A DNA stretch of 30,843 nt from an uncultured Campylobacter sp. (lineage in GTDB: Bacteria > Campylobacterota > Campylobacteria > Campylobacterales > Campylobacteraceae). The notes beneath the pieces were generated by a model. That model was not told the origin of the DNA, did not search any database, and saw nothing but the letters and a program-made list of their open reading frames with translations. This document shows, piece by piece, positions 23,089 to 30,843 of the stretch (positions are counted from its first letter, which is position 1; each line of letters begins with the position of its first letter). The stretch covers positions 1 through 30,843 of the forward strand of contig NZ_CALHII010000077.1 of the NCBI RefSeq assembly GCF_938030815.1, given 5' to 3'. Made by a program: the position numbers and the translations under genes.

Positions 23089-23826
23089 TTATTTTTTAAA
23101 TTCGAACATATTTAGAAATTTCTTCGCGCGCTCGCTCTTTGGAGCGGTAAAAAACGCCTCCGGTTCGTTAATCTCCACGATGCTTCCCTCGTCCATAAAA
23201 ACTATGCGATCGGCTACGGCGCGCGCAAAGCCCATCTCGTGCGTTACGATTAGCATAGTCTGCCCCTCTTTGGCGAGATTTAGCATTACGTCGAGCACCT
23301 CGCGCACGATCTCGGGATCAAGTGCTGCGGTAACCTCGTCAAAAAGCATGATCTTGGGCTTCATCACAAGGCTTCGCACGATCGCGATACGCTGCTTCTG
23401 CCCGCCGCTAAGCTCTTTGGGATAGGAATTTTCCTTATCCGCAAGGCCTACGATCTTTAGCCATTCGCGCGCTAGAGTTATCGCTTCCTCTTTCGGGACG
23501 TTTTGTACTTTCATCGGGCCCAGGATTATGTTATGCAGCACGCTAAGATGATCGAAAAGCTCGTAGCTTTGAAAGACCATACCGATCTTTTGTCTGATCC
23601 TGCGCCACTCTTTGAAATTTTGATCGATCCGCTCGCCCTCGATTATAAAATTTCCGCTTTGTACCGGCTCTAGCCCGTTGATCGTGCGAAGTAGGGTGCT
23701 TTTGCCGCAGCCGCTAGGACCCAGGATCACTACGACCTCGCCCTGCGCGACGCTAAGGCTGACGTCCTTTAGTGCGTGCAGCTCGCCGTAAAATTTATTG
23801 ACTTTATCGATTTTTAAAATTTCCAT
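23089..23826 (-). CDS. Polar amino-acid ABC transporter ATPase
   Basis: A 245-residue ATPase of the GlnQ/PEB1C group. Walker A GPSGCGKST is at about 36-44, the Q-loop is in GMVFQSYELFDHLSV, the signature is LSGGQKQRIAIVRSL, Walker B is IMLFDEVTAALDP and the switch His is in VTHEMGF. The ATG at 23826 overlaps the stop of the preceding permease by one base (TGATG), with GGTGGAG just upstream. A GTG three codons earlier is possible but would coincide with the ribosome binding site. It powers the importer formed with the two permeases and CjaA. Confidence 0.92.
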   Translation of the reverse strand: MEILKIDKVNKFYGELHALKDVSLSVAQGEVVVILGPSGCGKSTLLRTINGLEPVQSGNFIIEGERIDQNFKEWRRIRQKIGMVFQSYELFDHLSVLHNIILGPMKVQNVPKEEAITLAREWLKIVGLADKENSYPKELSGGQKQRIAIVRSLVMKPKIMLFDEVTAALDPEIVREVLDVMLNLAKEGQTMLIVTHEMGFARAVADRIVFMDEGSIVEINEPEAFFTAPKSERAKKFLNMFEFKK

Positions 23827-24482
23827 CAGCTCCACCTATTTTCTAGTTTTTTCGAAAGCACCGAGATCGGATAGCAGATCAAAAAATATACGAAAAATAT
23901 CGCTCCGTAGATGATTAGCGGCGCGTAATTGTCGCGGAAGACATTCACTTCGATGATCTGCTGTCCGACCTTAACGAGCTCGATAACGCCGATGAGTACG
24001 GCGATCGAGGTTGTTTTTATCATCCTGCTGAATAAATTTATCGTTGCAGGCACTAGGCGCCTCATCGCAAGCGGCAGGATGACGTAGAGATAAATTTGAG
24101 ATCTGCTAAACGCGAGCGCTTCGGCGCTTTCGAACTGATGCTTAGGGATGCTAAGTACGGCGCCGCGCACCAGATCCATCATCTCAAAAACGCCCCAGAT
24201 GCTAAAGACGATGATCGAAGCCGCGATATTTGAGATGTGGATGCCAAATGCCTTGCTTGCGCCGAAATATACGATGAATAGCCAAACGATGGGCGGCATT
24301 ATGCGCACGATCTCTAGGCAAATTTTAAGCGGGATGTATAAAGCTCTGCGCCCCGAGGCCATTAAAATTCCAAGTACCAAGCCTAGCACGAGTGAAACCG
24401 CGATCGAGATAAGCGCGATTTGCAGCGTGACCCCAAGCCCGCCAAGAAGCCTGATTAAATTTTCGCCGCCGAATAGTTCCAT
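23826..24482 (-). CDS. Polar amino-acid ABC permease (second)
   Basis: A 218-residue inner-membrane permease of the HisM/GlnP family with about five helices. The EAA loop reads ESAEALAFSRSQIYLYVILPLAMRRLVP, the site that contacts the ATPase. It begins two bases after the stop of the first permease gene (GAGAGG before the ATG) and overlaps the ATPase gene at its end. The two permeases should form the heterodimeric channel of the CjaA importer. Confidence 0.9.
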   Translation of the reverse strand: MELFGGENLIRLLGGLGVTLQIALISIAVSLVLGLVLGILMASGRRALYIPLKICLEIVRIMPPIVWLFIVYFGASKAFGIHISNIAASIIVFSIWGVFEMMDLVRGAVLSIPKHQFESAEALAFSRSQIYLYVILPLAMRRLVPATINLFSRMIKTTSIAVLIGVIELVKVGQQIIEVNVFRDNYAPLIIYGAIFFVYFLICYPISVLSKKLENRWS

Positions 24483-24484
24483 CG

Positions 24485-25138
24485 CTAGCCTCTCATATAC
24501 GCAAGGCGCTTTTCAAGCAGCGTAAGTGCGAGCGAAAGTGGCAGGATTATGATCAGATACGAAACGCTTAGCATAAACAGTGCCTCGTTCGTCTTGTAAT
24601 ACAGCCCGATCACGTCCTTTGCGGCATAAACGAGATCGGCGAGTGCGACGATGCTAACGATCGAGGTTTCTTTGAGTAGGAATATGATATTTGCGCTGAT
24701 GGAGGGCAGGGCGATCGCAAAGGCGCGCGGCAGCACGACGTAAAACACTATCTGTGCTTCGCTTAGCCCCAGGCTCATCGCGCTTTCGATCTGGGATTTT
24801 TTTATCGCCTCAAAACCGAGCCTAAAGCTCTCGCTCATATAGCTTCCGCCCAAAAACGCAAGCCCTACGATCGCGCAGGTAAAGCCCGAAATTTGAACGC
24901 CGAGCTTCGGCAGGCCGTAGTATAGAAAAAATAGCTGAATTAAAAGCGGAGTGTTGCGAGATAGCTCGATATATGCGCTCACAAGCGGGCTTAGCAGCGG
25001 CAATCTTTTATATTTTATCAGAGTGCAGATAAAACCGATGATGATGGATAGTAAAATCCCGTAAAATGCGAGCTTCAGCGTTAAAATTCCCGCCTTTACG
25101 AACATCGGGCTAAATTTAGCTATAAAATCAAAATCCAT
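24485..25138 (-). CDS. Polar amino-acid ABC permease (first)
   Basis: A 217-residue permease paralogous to its neighbour, with the EAA loop ESAMSLGLSEAQIVFYVVLPRAFAIALP. The ATG at 25138 (MDFDFIAKFSP) has GAAAGAAG upstream. An in-frame ATG at 25165 is rejected because it falls on the expected transcription start of the TATAAT at 25171-25166. It is the first gene of the operon permease-permease-ATPase-binding protein. Confidence 0.88.
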   Translation of the reverse strand: MDFDFIAKFSPMFVKAGILTLKLAFYGILLSIIIGFICTLIKYKRLPLLSPLVSAYIELSRNTPLLIQLFFLYYGLPKLGVQISGFTCAIVGLAFLGGSYMSESFRLGFEAIKKSQIESAMSLGLSEAQIVFYVVLPRAFAIALPSISANIIFLLKETSIVSIVALADLVYAAKDVIGLYYKTNEALFMLSVSYLIIILPLSLALTLLEKRLAYMRG

Positions 25139-25165
25139 AAATTCTTCTTTCCGTAAAATATGCAT

Positions 25166-25171
25166 ATTATA
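25166..25171 (-). promoter_or_regulatory. -10 box of the CjaA-type importer operon
   Basis: The reverse strand reads CTGTATAATATGC, an extended TATAAT 27 bases before the first permease ATG, preceded by very AT-rich DNA. Confidence 0.55.
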
Positions 25172-25262
25172 CAGATAACTGATTAAAATAGTATTAAATC
25201 AGAATTTTTTTATAAAAATTCCGAAAATTTAGGAGTTTAAAAATATATCTTATAAATATATT

Positions 25263-25286
25263 TAGTCCGAGTAGATACCCGGACTA
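25263..25286 (-). terminator. Hairpin downstream of the SLC13-type gene
   Basis: TAGTCCG (25263-25269) and CGGACTA (25280-25286) form a 7-bp stem with a 10-base loop, 18 bases after the transporter stop. The reverse strand continues AAATATATTT instead of a pure U run, so it is a moderate candidate. Confidence 0.45.
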
Positions 25287-25304
25287 TAGAATTTTGACGG
25301 AATT

Positions 25305-26777
25305 TTACGAGTAAAAAATATACGCGTATCCCGAAACCAAAATCGCGGAAACCACTGCTAAAATTCCGCCACTCCGCACCATTTCCGCCTGGCGAATGCG
25401 TCCCGTTCCAAAAACCAAAGCATTCGGCGGCGTCGCTACCGGCATTACGAAAGCGCAGCTCGCGCCTACGCCTATGATGATCGTAAGAGTTTCTTTCGGT
25501 AGCCCCATTTGAGCCGCCACTCCCGCAAATACTGGTACCAAAAGCGCCGCTGAAGCGGTATTGCTTGTAAATTCCGTAAGGCAGATGATGAAAACTGCCG
25601 TTACCAAAAGTACGATGTAAGTAGGCGCTCCGCCGAAAGTGTGCGCGACTAGATCGCCAAGCACCTTAGAAGCTCCGGAATCGCCTAAAACCGCACTTAA
25701 AGTAAGTCCGCCGCCAAAAAGCAGCAGCACGCCCCATTCGGTGTTTTCGGCGATGTCGTGCCATTTAGCAAGCCCTAGTATGACGATTACGACTGCCGAG
25801 CAGATGGCGACGTAAGCATCATCCACTTTAAAGCCCACAAGGGCTGAAATTTGCTTTGAAAATATCCAGCCAAGCGCTGTTAGAGCAAATACGATGATCG
25901 TAATAATACGCTCGCGCGTCCAAGGGATATGCTCCAGATCCATCTCTATTTTATGGCTTAAATTCGGCTTGAAAATTATATAAAGCACCACAAGCATTAT
26001 TGGTAGCATCACGCACATTAGCGGCAAACCTACCTTCATCCAGTCCGCGAAGCTGTAGTGCAAGGCTTGAGCCACGATTAAATTTGGCGGAGATCCCACG
26101 AGCGTGCCCAGACCTCCGATGCTTGCAGAATACGCGATGCCTAAAAGCAAAAACACAAGCGTGCCGCGATCTTTGCTCTCGTCCATGTTGGCGCAAATTC
26201 CAAGCGCGATCGGAAGCATCATCGCAGCAGTTGCGGTGTTTGAAACCCACATCGAAAGGATCGCCGTAGCAAGGCAGATTAAAATCGCAGCTACACCCAA
26301 GCGGCCGCCTGCGCGGGCGATTAGCCACATCGCGATCTTTTTATCGAGCTTTTGCATATGCAGAGCCGTTGCCAGAGCAAAACCGCCGAAAAAGGTAAAG
26401 ATCGTAGGGTTTGCAAAATTTGCAAGCGTGCTTTTGATGGTGGCAGCCGTGAAAGTGCCATCTTTAGCAAATTTGCCAAGTCCGATAGCTACCGCAAGCA
26501 CCGGCACCATAAGCGCGGTTACCGTGATATGCACGGCCTCTGTAAGCCACATAATCGCGATGAAAGCAAGCAGCGCAAGGCCTTTTTTGACATTAGGCTC
26601 AAATGGTAACGCGGCATATAGAGCAAAGCCCACTGCAGCAGCAATCGCCATAATGATGACGCCGCGCTTAGGAAACGGCACGGTGTCGGTGAGCCTGTCT
26701 AAACCCAGCTCGTCTACGTCTGAGTCTAGCGGCCCTTGTAAGCGGGAGTTGCGTAATTCCACTTTGTGTTCTTCCAT
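25305..26777 (-). CDS. SLC13/DASS-family sodium:anion (dicarboxylate) symporter
   Basis: A 490-residue polytopic protein of the divalent-anion:Na+ symporter family. About 30 cytoplasmic N-terminal residues are followed by some 11-12 helices. Hallmarks are VTALMVPVLAVAIG, SNTATAAMMLPIALGI and GLGTLVGSPPNLI in the first half, and TEFTSNTASAALLVPV with ASCAFVMPVATPPNALVFGTG in the second half. The paired SNT motifs build the substrate and Na+ sites in this family. Likely substrates are C4-dicarboxylates such as succinate, fumarate or malate; sulfate cannot be excluded. AAAAAAGGAG precedes the ATG. It is a single-gene unit, separate from the ABC importer. Confidence 0.9.
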   Translation of the reverse strand: MEEHKVELRNSRLQGPLDSDVDELGLDRLTDTVPFPKRGVIIMAIAAAVGFALYAALPFEPNVKKGLALLAFIAIMWLTEAVHITVTALMVPVLAVAIGLGKFAKDGTFTAATIKSTLANFANPTIFTFFGGFALATALHMQKLDKKIAMWLIARAGGRLGVAAILICLATAILSMWVSNTATAAMMLPIALGICANMDESKDRGTLVFLLLGIAYSASIGGLGTLVGSPPNLIVAQALHYSFADWMKVGLPLMCVMLPIMLVVLYIIFKPNLSHKIEMDLEHIPWTRERIITIIVFALTALGWIFSKQISALVGFKVDDAYVAICSAVVIVILGLAKWHDIAENTEWGVLLLFGGGLTLSAVLGDSGASKVLGDLVAHTFGGAPTYIVLLVTAVFIICLTEFTSNTASAALLVPVFAGVAAQMGLPKETLTIIIGVGASCAFVMPVATPPNALVFGTGRIRQAEMVRSGGILAVVSAILVSGYAYIFYS

Positions 26778-27261
26778 AGATACTCCTTTTTTGGATTTGG
26801 CTTATGATACAAAAATGAGGCGGGAATTTTATAAATTCCAAATCAAATCGTCTTAAATTTTTAAAAGTGCAGTTACTATCGGTAACACGGCACTTATCTC
26901 GTGTGTAAATTTTAAATTATACATAAAAACGAACAACTAAGTAAGCGCTTTAAATTTCATCACAGATTATTTTTTAATGACACCCGACATTAAATTTGCT
27001 AACTGCCTAAGGGAGGCGGTGTAGAATTTCGTCGAATTTCATCTAGGCAATCGAGATAAAATTTTATCCAAGGCGAGTGAGATAAAATTCCAAGTCTTGT
27101 CGCGAAATTCATCGAAATTTCAAAAAAAGGATATTATAATCAACAAATTTTAAACGCGCTTATGAGCGAGCTTGGCGGAAGACGCTTAAAGATAGCAAGC
27201 GGTAAAATGGCAAAAGCGGCGGCGGTGGAAAGCCCGAAATTATAAATTGTAAGGAGAAAAT
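26778..27261. other. Spacer with a possible coding remnant
   Basis: About 480 bases. The left part is AT-rich and should hold the SLC13-type gene promoter. In the right part a forward frame without a start codon runs from just after a TGA near 27080 to a TAA near 27245, ending SELGGRRLKIASGKMAKAAA and a short tail. It reads more protein-like than the rest of the spacer, but I do not recognise it; it may be a decayed gene end. Confidence 0.4.
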
Positions 27262-27900
27262 GTGAAAAACAAAATTTTAATCGCGGCGCTTGCCGCTGCG
27301 GTGTGCGCAAGCTCAAGCTTCGGCGAGGGGATATTTTTAAGTATCGAGGGAGATTACTCTTTTAAATCCAGCATCACTACTAAATGGTCTGACGAGGACG
27401 ATTCTGGCACGAATAAAGATAATAAGGGGCAGGCTGCGCTCGGCTTTAAAGGCGGCTACGATTTCGGTATAGCTAGGGCGTACGGCGAGTACTTGTATGA
27501 TTTCAAAGCTTCGAAAACTGGCACTGACGAGGACATCATATTTAAACACGAGTGGAATAAGCATAGCTTGCTCGTAGGCGGGGATTTTACGCCTGAGATT
27601 ACAAACGGCTTTAAACTCGTAGCGGGCGCTTATACGGGAGTTTCATTTATGAGGTATAAAAACGAAAGCTCTTTTTCTTTACCTGGATATGCCTATTCCA
27701 ATTCCTACAAGGCGAATTTAAACGGCTGGGTAATCGGCGCAAAGCTAGGTGGACTATATAGCTTTGATGAGCATAACGAGATTGAGTTTGGCTACAAGGC
27801 GGACTACACGAGATACAAGGCTAGTAAGCTCGGAGAGGATATAGATAAAGCCTACGAGACCAATCATGGACTATATTTAGGATACAACTTTAAATTCTAA
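27262..27900 (+). CDS. Outer-membrane beta-barrel protein
   Basis: A 212-residue protein starting with GTG (MKNKILIAALAAAVCASSSFG), with AAGGAGAAAAT directly upstream. The signal peptide is cleaved near residue 21. The mature part is a series of alternating strands (AALGFKGGYDFGIARAYGEYLYDF, KLVAGAYTGVSFMRY, GWVIGAKLGGLYSF, HNEIEFGYKADYTRY) and ends in LYLGYNFKF, the C-terminal aromatic signal used for outer-membrane insertion. The size suits an eight-stranded OmpA/OmpW-like barrel. No peptidoglycan-binding domain follows. Its ligand or role is unknown. It stands alone and is closed by a strong hairpin. Confidence 0.85.
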   Translation: MKNKILIAALAAAVCASSSFGEGIFLSIEGDYSFKSSITTKWSDEDDSGTNKDNKGQAALGFKGGYDFGIARAYGEYLYDFKASKTGTDEDIIFKHEWNKHSLLVGGDFTPEITNGFKLVAGAYTGVSFMRYKNESSFSLPGYAYSNSYKANLNGWVIGAKLGGLYSFDEHNEIEFGYKADYTRYKASKLGEDIDKAYETNHGLYLGYNFKF

Positions 27901-27921
27901 AAATTCTAATGTGCTAGCGCA

Positions 27922-27956
27922 GGATGGAGCGAACGAACTCTCGCTCCATCCGTTTT
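27922..27956 (+). terminator. Intrinsic terminator of the outer-membrane protein gene
   Basis: GGATGGAGCGA (27922-27932) and TCGCTCCATCC (27941-27951) form a perfect 11-bp stem with an 8-base loop, followed by GTTTT. It starts 21 bases after the stop codon. Confidence 0.8.
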
Positions 27957-28700
27957 AAATTCCAAATAATTATTAGACGTCAAATCGCAGGATTGTTTAA
28001 TCCGAAATTTGCGAGCAATTCAGATGCAATTATATGATAATCAAGGGTGCTGCCGATACTAGACGTAAAATTTTACCCACTCGTACATACAAAATTTCAA
28101 ATATATTCACGCAAGCTTGGCTCGTATTTTTGGTGCTATCTGGTAAGCGCTTAAATTGATGGAATTTATGAAATTTTACTCAATCTGCTTTTTTCTAAGA
28201 ATCGTTATAATTTCAAGTTGAAAAAGCGGAATTTTATCAATGTCTCCATTTGCCACTTTAAATTTGTTTCATAATTGCTTCGGATATCTCACGACCCCTA
28301 GTTCGAGTACGACACAGAAAATGCTATTTTGCTTTATGGAAATCTCGCATTTACATCTTCGGGATTAGCACTTAAATTTTTGCGGTAAAAATTCTAAAAC
28401 TACTGCGTCTAAGAATTTTGACGTTTTAAAGCATTAAATTTTTACGATTTTAAGATTAGTTGCAACCGTAGAATTTTGCCTTTATAAATTCATGGTAAAA
28501 GCAGTGGCGCTTGTTCTTGCGGATTTAGATACCAGATTTATCCACAAGCGCTACGCTTTTACTAAAATTTTATCTTTATCAAAATTTTAAAATTTCAATC
28601 GCGGTTATTAAAATGCTTCGGCGCAAACATAAATTTCTAGCTGCTTCGCTATATTTTGTAAGCTAGCTCGGAGTTTTAAAATAGCAAGTCGTCGTGCCTG
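27957..28700. other. Long spacer between the barrel gene and purB
   Basis: About 745 bases, mostly AT-rich. A TATAAT at 28206-28211 is followed by a 42-codon forward frame (28240-28368, beginning MSPFATLNLFHNCFGYL) that has no convincing ribosome binding site; I leave it uncalled. CCTAGTTCGAGTACGAC near 28300 recalls a tRNA T-arm, but its flanks do not pair. Confidence 0.4.
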
Positions 28701-30032
28701 CTATTTGCCAAAAACCCTAGCGAAAATCGCGTCTACGTTTTTAGTGTAATATCTGTAGTCAAAGCACTCTTTGATCTCGCTTTCGCTTAGCTTTTCTCGC
28801 AGCTTTGTATCTGCGAGCAGATTTTGTAAAAATAGGCTATGTCCTTGCTCATCTATAGCTTTTTTGCCCTCTTGCAGATCCGCCCAGACCTTCATCGCAT
28901 TACGCTGCACGATTTTATAAGCATCCTCTCTGCTAACTCCTCGTTTAGGCAGCTCTAGCAGCACGCGCTGCGAAAACACGAGCCCACCAGTTAAATTTAG
29001 ATTTCTCATCATATTTTCGGGATATACGAGCAGTCTTTCGATCAAGCTTGTCAAGCGATTTAGCATAAAATCGGCGGTTATAAAGCCGTCGGGGAGGATA
29101 AATCGCTCGACTGAGCTATGGCTGATGTCGCGTTCGTGCCATAGCGCTACGTCCTCCATCGCGGGTATTGCGAAGCTACGGATCATACGGCATAGCCCCG
29201 TTACGTTTTCGCTAAGCACAGGATTTCGTTTGTGTGGCATCGCAGAGCTGCCCTTTTGTCCTGGGCTAAAAAATTCCTCTGCCTCATAAACCTCGGTGCG
29301 TTGATAGTGGCGGATTGCGATAGCGATCTTTTCGCAGCTGGAAGCCAGGATCGCAAGTGCGCTCATTACCTGCGCGTAGCGATCGCGCTGGATGACTTGA
29401 TTGGACGCGGGAGCGGGCTTTAACCCCAGATATTCGCACACTAGCTCTTCCAGCTCTAGTGGAGCGTGGGCGAAATTCCCCATCGCACCGCTTATTTTGC
29501 CGTAGCTGATAACGCTTTTTGCGTGTTGTAAAAGCTCTAGCGCGCGATTTATCTCATCATGCCAGACTGCAAGCACGAGTCCGAAAGTGATCGGCTCGCC
29601 GTGGATACCGTGGCTGCGCCCGACCATCAGTGTCATTTTATGCTTCATGGCTTGAGATTTTATCGCAGCTTTTAAATTTTGTACATCCTCAATGATAAGC
29701 TCCATGCTTTCTTTGATTTGTAGCGCAACGGCGGTATCGATGCAATCGCTGCTAGTCATGCCGTAATGCACGAAGCGGCTCTCCTGCCCAAGGCTCTCAC
29801 TCACGCTCGTTAGAAATGCAATCACGTCGTGCTTGGTGGTCTTTTCGATCTCATCTATCCGCTCGATCCTAAAGCTTGCGTTTTGTAGAATTTTATCTTT
29901 ATCGCAGTCGCTTATTAAACCTAGCTTATTCCACGCTTTAACCGCCGCGAGCTCGACTTTTAGCCACGCGTCGTATTTGGCTTGCAAGCTCCATTTTTCA
30001 GACATCTCTTTTCTTGCGTATCTTTCGACCAT
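28701..30032 (-). CDS. purB: Adenylosuccinate lyase
   Basis: A 443-residue enzyme of purine synthesis that catalyses two fumarate-releasing steps: SAICAR to AICAR, and adenylosuccinate to AMP. The ATG at 30032 (MVERYARKEMSEKWSLQAKY) is the family start, with AAAGG eight bases upstream; the frame extends 62 codons further but through the promoter region. Hallmarks are the TSSDCIDTA and GRSHGIHGEPITFG active-site segments and the superfamily signature GSSAMPHKRNP (K268). The gene is divergent from the RluA-type gene, as in Cj0023-Cj0022c. AAATAGCA / TGCTATTT (28678-28706) around the stop may form a 3' hairpin. Confidence 0.95.
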   Translation of the reverse strand: MVERYARKEMSEKWSLQAKYDAWLKVELAAVKAWNKLGLISDCDKDKILQNASFRIERIDEIEKTTKHDVIAFLTSVSESLGQESRFVHYGMTSSDCIDTAVALQIKESMELIIEDVQNLKAAIKSQAMKHKMTLMVGRSHGIHGEPITFGLVLAVWHDEINRALELLQHAKSVISYGKISGAMGNFAHAPLELEELVCEYLGLKPAPASNQVIQRDRYAQVMSALAILASSCEKIAIAIRHYQRTEVYEAEEFFSPGQKGSSAMPHKRNPVLSENVTGLCRMIRSFAIPAMEDVALWHERDISHSSVERFILPDGFITADFMLNRLTSLIERLLVYPENMMRNLNLTGGLVFSQRVLLELPKRGVSREDAYKIVQRNAMKVWADLQEGKKAIDEQGHSLFLQNLLADTKLREKLSESEIKECFDYRYYTKNVDAIFARVFGK

Positions 30033-30061
30033 TTTAGTAGCCTTTCGGTTAGAATTTCTTG

Positions 30062-30067
30062 TATAAT
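30062..30067 (+). promoter_or_regulatory. -10 box for the RluA-family gene
   Basis: TATAAT in CTTGTATAATGATGG, 40 bases before the ATG at 30108. The predicted start near 30074 almost coincides with that of purB on the other strand. Confidence 0.55.
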
Positions 30068-30077
30068 GATGGCAAAA

Positions 30078-30083
30078 ATTATA
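30078..30083 (-). promoter_or_regulatory. -10 box for purB
   Basis: The reverse strand reads TATATAATTTTTGCC, placing purB initiation near 30071. It lies 10 bases from the forward -10 box, so only one polymerase can occupy the site at a time. Confidence 0.5.
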
Positions 30084-30107
30084 TAAAAATGGGGCTGAAA
30101 GTTTAAT

Positions 30108-30843
30108 ATGGGTTATGAGAAAAGAAGCTTGGGGAGCTTTGAGGGGCGCAAAATTTACGAAATTCTGCTTAGCCTCGGATACGATATGAAATCCGCGCAG
30201 CGCATCTGTGACAAGCACCGCGTAACCGATGCAGAGGATCGAAATTTACATAAAAGCTCCGTCGCGCACGGAGAAATTTTTTTGATCGATTACAAATGCG
30301 AGCCGCGCGGACTGAAGCCGATCTTTGAGTGCGATGCGTTTGCGGCATTTGACAAGCCGAGTGGAATTTTAAGCCATCCGAGCGGGCGCAACTCGCCTTA
30401 TAATATGTATGACGAGATCTGGTCGCTATACGGGCAGGACGCGTGCGTGGCGCACAGGCTTGATTTAGAAACCAGCGGAATTCTTATCGTCGCTAAGGAT
30501 AAAGACGCGGCGCGCGAGCTTAAAGAGTGCTTCGAACAGCGTAGGGTGATGAAAAGCTATCTAGCGCTCGTACGAGGGGATTTGCAAAGTGCTGCTTGCA
30601 ATGGTGAGATAGAGAATTGCTATGCGCTAGGTTCGTATGAAATTTGCAGATCAAAATTTGCGGACGATGCTGTGAGTTTACCAGATAACGTATCGGATCT
30701 GCGCGATATGCGAGCTTTAAAAGGGGCAGGCGATAAATTTGGATTTAATATCTTGTCTAATAGTGCGAGTAGGAGATTATGGTGCGATGCTCTATCTGAC
30801 GGCATGCAAGCTAAATTTGAATTTGGCGCTTCTGCTGGCGATG
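30108..30843 (+). CDS. RluA-family pseudouridine synthase, cut by the window end
   Basis: A forward frame from the ATG at 30108 (MGYEKRSLGSFEGRKIYE) stays open to the right edge, at least 245 residues. Residues 15-60 look like an S4-type RNA-binding start (RKIYEILLSLGYDMKSAQRI). CDAFAAFDKPSGILSHPSG leads to AHRLDLETSGILIVAKD, with H116-R-L-D119 and Asp119 as the catalytic aspartate. KSYLALVRGD follows. These enzymes isomerise uridine in rRNA or tRNA. After about residue 165 the sequence departs from the usual family course and carries at least 75 polar residues of unclear match, perhaps an insertion. The counterpart in C. jejuni is Cj0022c beside purB. The target RNA is unknown. Confidence 0.85.
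   Translation, partial: MGYEKRSLGSFEGRKIYEILLSLGYDMKSAQRICDKHRVTDAEDRNLHKSSVAHGEIFLIDYKCEPRGLKPIFECDAFAAFDKPSGILSHPSGRNSPYNMYDEIWSLYGQDACVAHRLDLETSGILIVAKDKDAARELKECFEQRRVMKSYLALVRGDLQSAACNGEIENCYALGSYEICRSKFADDAVSLPDNVSDLRDMRALKGAGDKFGFNILSNSASRRLWCDALSDGMQAKFEFGASAGD

Noticed and set aside
26104..26856. 250-codon forward frame
   Set aside because: It lies antisense to the well-supported SLC13-type transporter gene, has no ribosome binding site, and its composition is the mirror of that gene.
28289..28312. tRNA T-arm-like string around TTCGAGT
   Set aside because: The flanking five-base arms do not pair, and no acceptor, D or anticodon arm can be found nearby.
28240..28368. 42-codon forward frame behind a TATAAT
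   Set aside because: Promoter-like box but no convincing ribosome binding site and no recognisable protein; kept only as a note in the spacer.
30033..30218. 62-codon N-terminal extension of purB
   Set aside because: It runs through the promoters and the start of the divergent RluA gene; family members start at MVERY and a ribosome binding site supports 30032.
1..30843. CRISPR array, insertion sequence or prophage
   Set aside because: No regularly spaced direct repeats, transposase, integrase or phage structural gene is present; repeats found are short, inverted or compositional.

Overview
The window is chromosomal DNA from an epsilonproteobacterium, most likely a higher-GC Campylobacter (C. 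gracilis / rectus / showae / curvus type). The support is a CjaA-type cysteine-binding lipoprotein, a monohaem cytochrome next to a TMAO/DMSO reductase as at Cj0265c-Cj0264c, a moaC-DUF493 pair, a divergent purB / RluA-type pair, sigma70 promoters that show only a TATAAT -10 box, and AAGGA-type ribosome binding sites. There is no rRNA, tRNA, insertion sequence, phage gene or CRISPR array.

Layout. 1-2220: the tail of a membrane protein, a DUF805 gene broken at a T8 tract, the haem-handling gene hutX, and a small reverse-strand gene broken at a T6 tract. 2500-6340: a respiratory operon of a DsbB-like membrane protein, a monohaem cytochrome c and a Tat-exported molybdenum reductase (torA), with two tandem palindromes in its leader. 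6.7-9.0 kb: an unknown membrane protein and an SNF-family Na+ symporter. 9.7-12.5 kb: a CNNM/CorC-type protein and an M48 lipoprotein protease. 13.5-15.7 kb: moaC, DUF493 and a long helical protein, preceded by a tiny predicted sRNA. 16.1-17.6 kb: a YegP-type protein, an EF-hand protein and a periplasmic His-tailed protein. 17.9-21.6 kb: DUF3737, a PatB/MalY-type lyase and a DUF3137 protein. 22.2-26.8 kb: a complete CjaA-type amino-acid ABC importer and an SLC13-type anion symporter. 27.2-30.8 kb: an outer-membrane barrel, purB and a truncated RluA-family pseudouridine synthase.

How the genes fit together. Several loci serve an anaerobic or microaerobic host-associated life: alternative electron acceptors (tor operon, with moaC supplying the molybdenum cofactor), cysteine/amino-acid import beside a cystathionine beta-lyase-like enzyme, haem handling, and dicarboxylate uptake.

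The most unusual items are: (i) a DsbB homologue in the tor operon whose quinone-proximal CxxC is TxxS while the loop cysteines and the quinone-site Arg remain; (ii) a promoter-to-terminator unit of about 65 nt that presents the same ACCUCCUUU string as the 3' end of 16S rRNA; (iii) twin 12-bp CTTAAG-centred palindromes before the tor operon; (iv) two homopolymer frameshifts within 1.4 kb; and (v) only about 76% coding density, with spacers rich in GAATTTTA words and long inverted repeats. Everything here was read by eye; no search or folding program was run.
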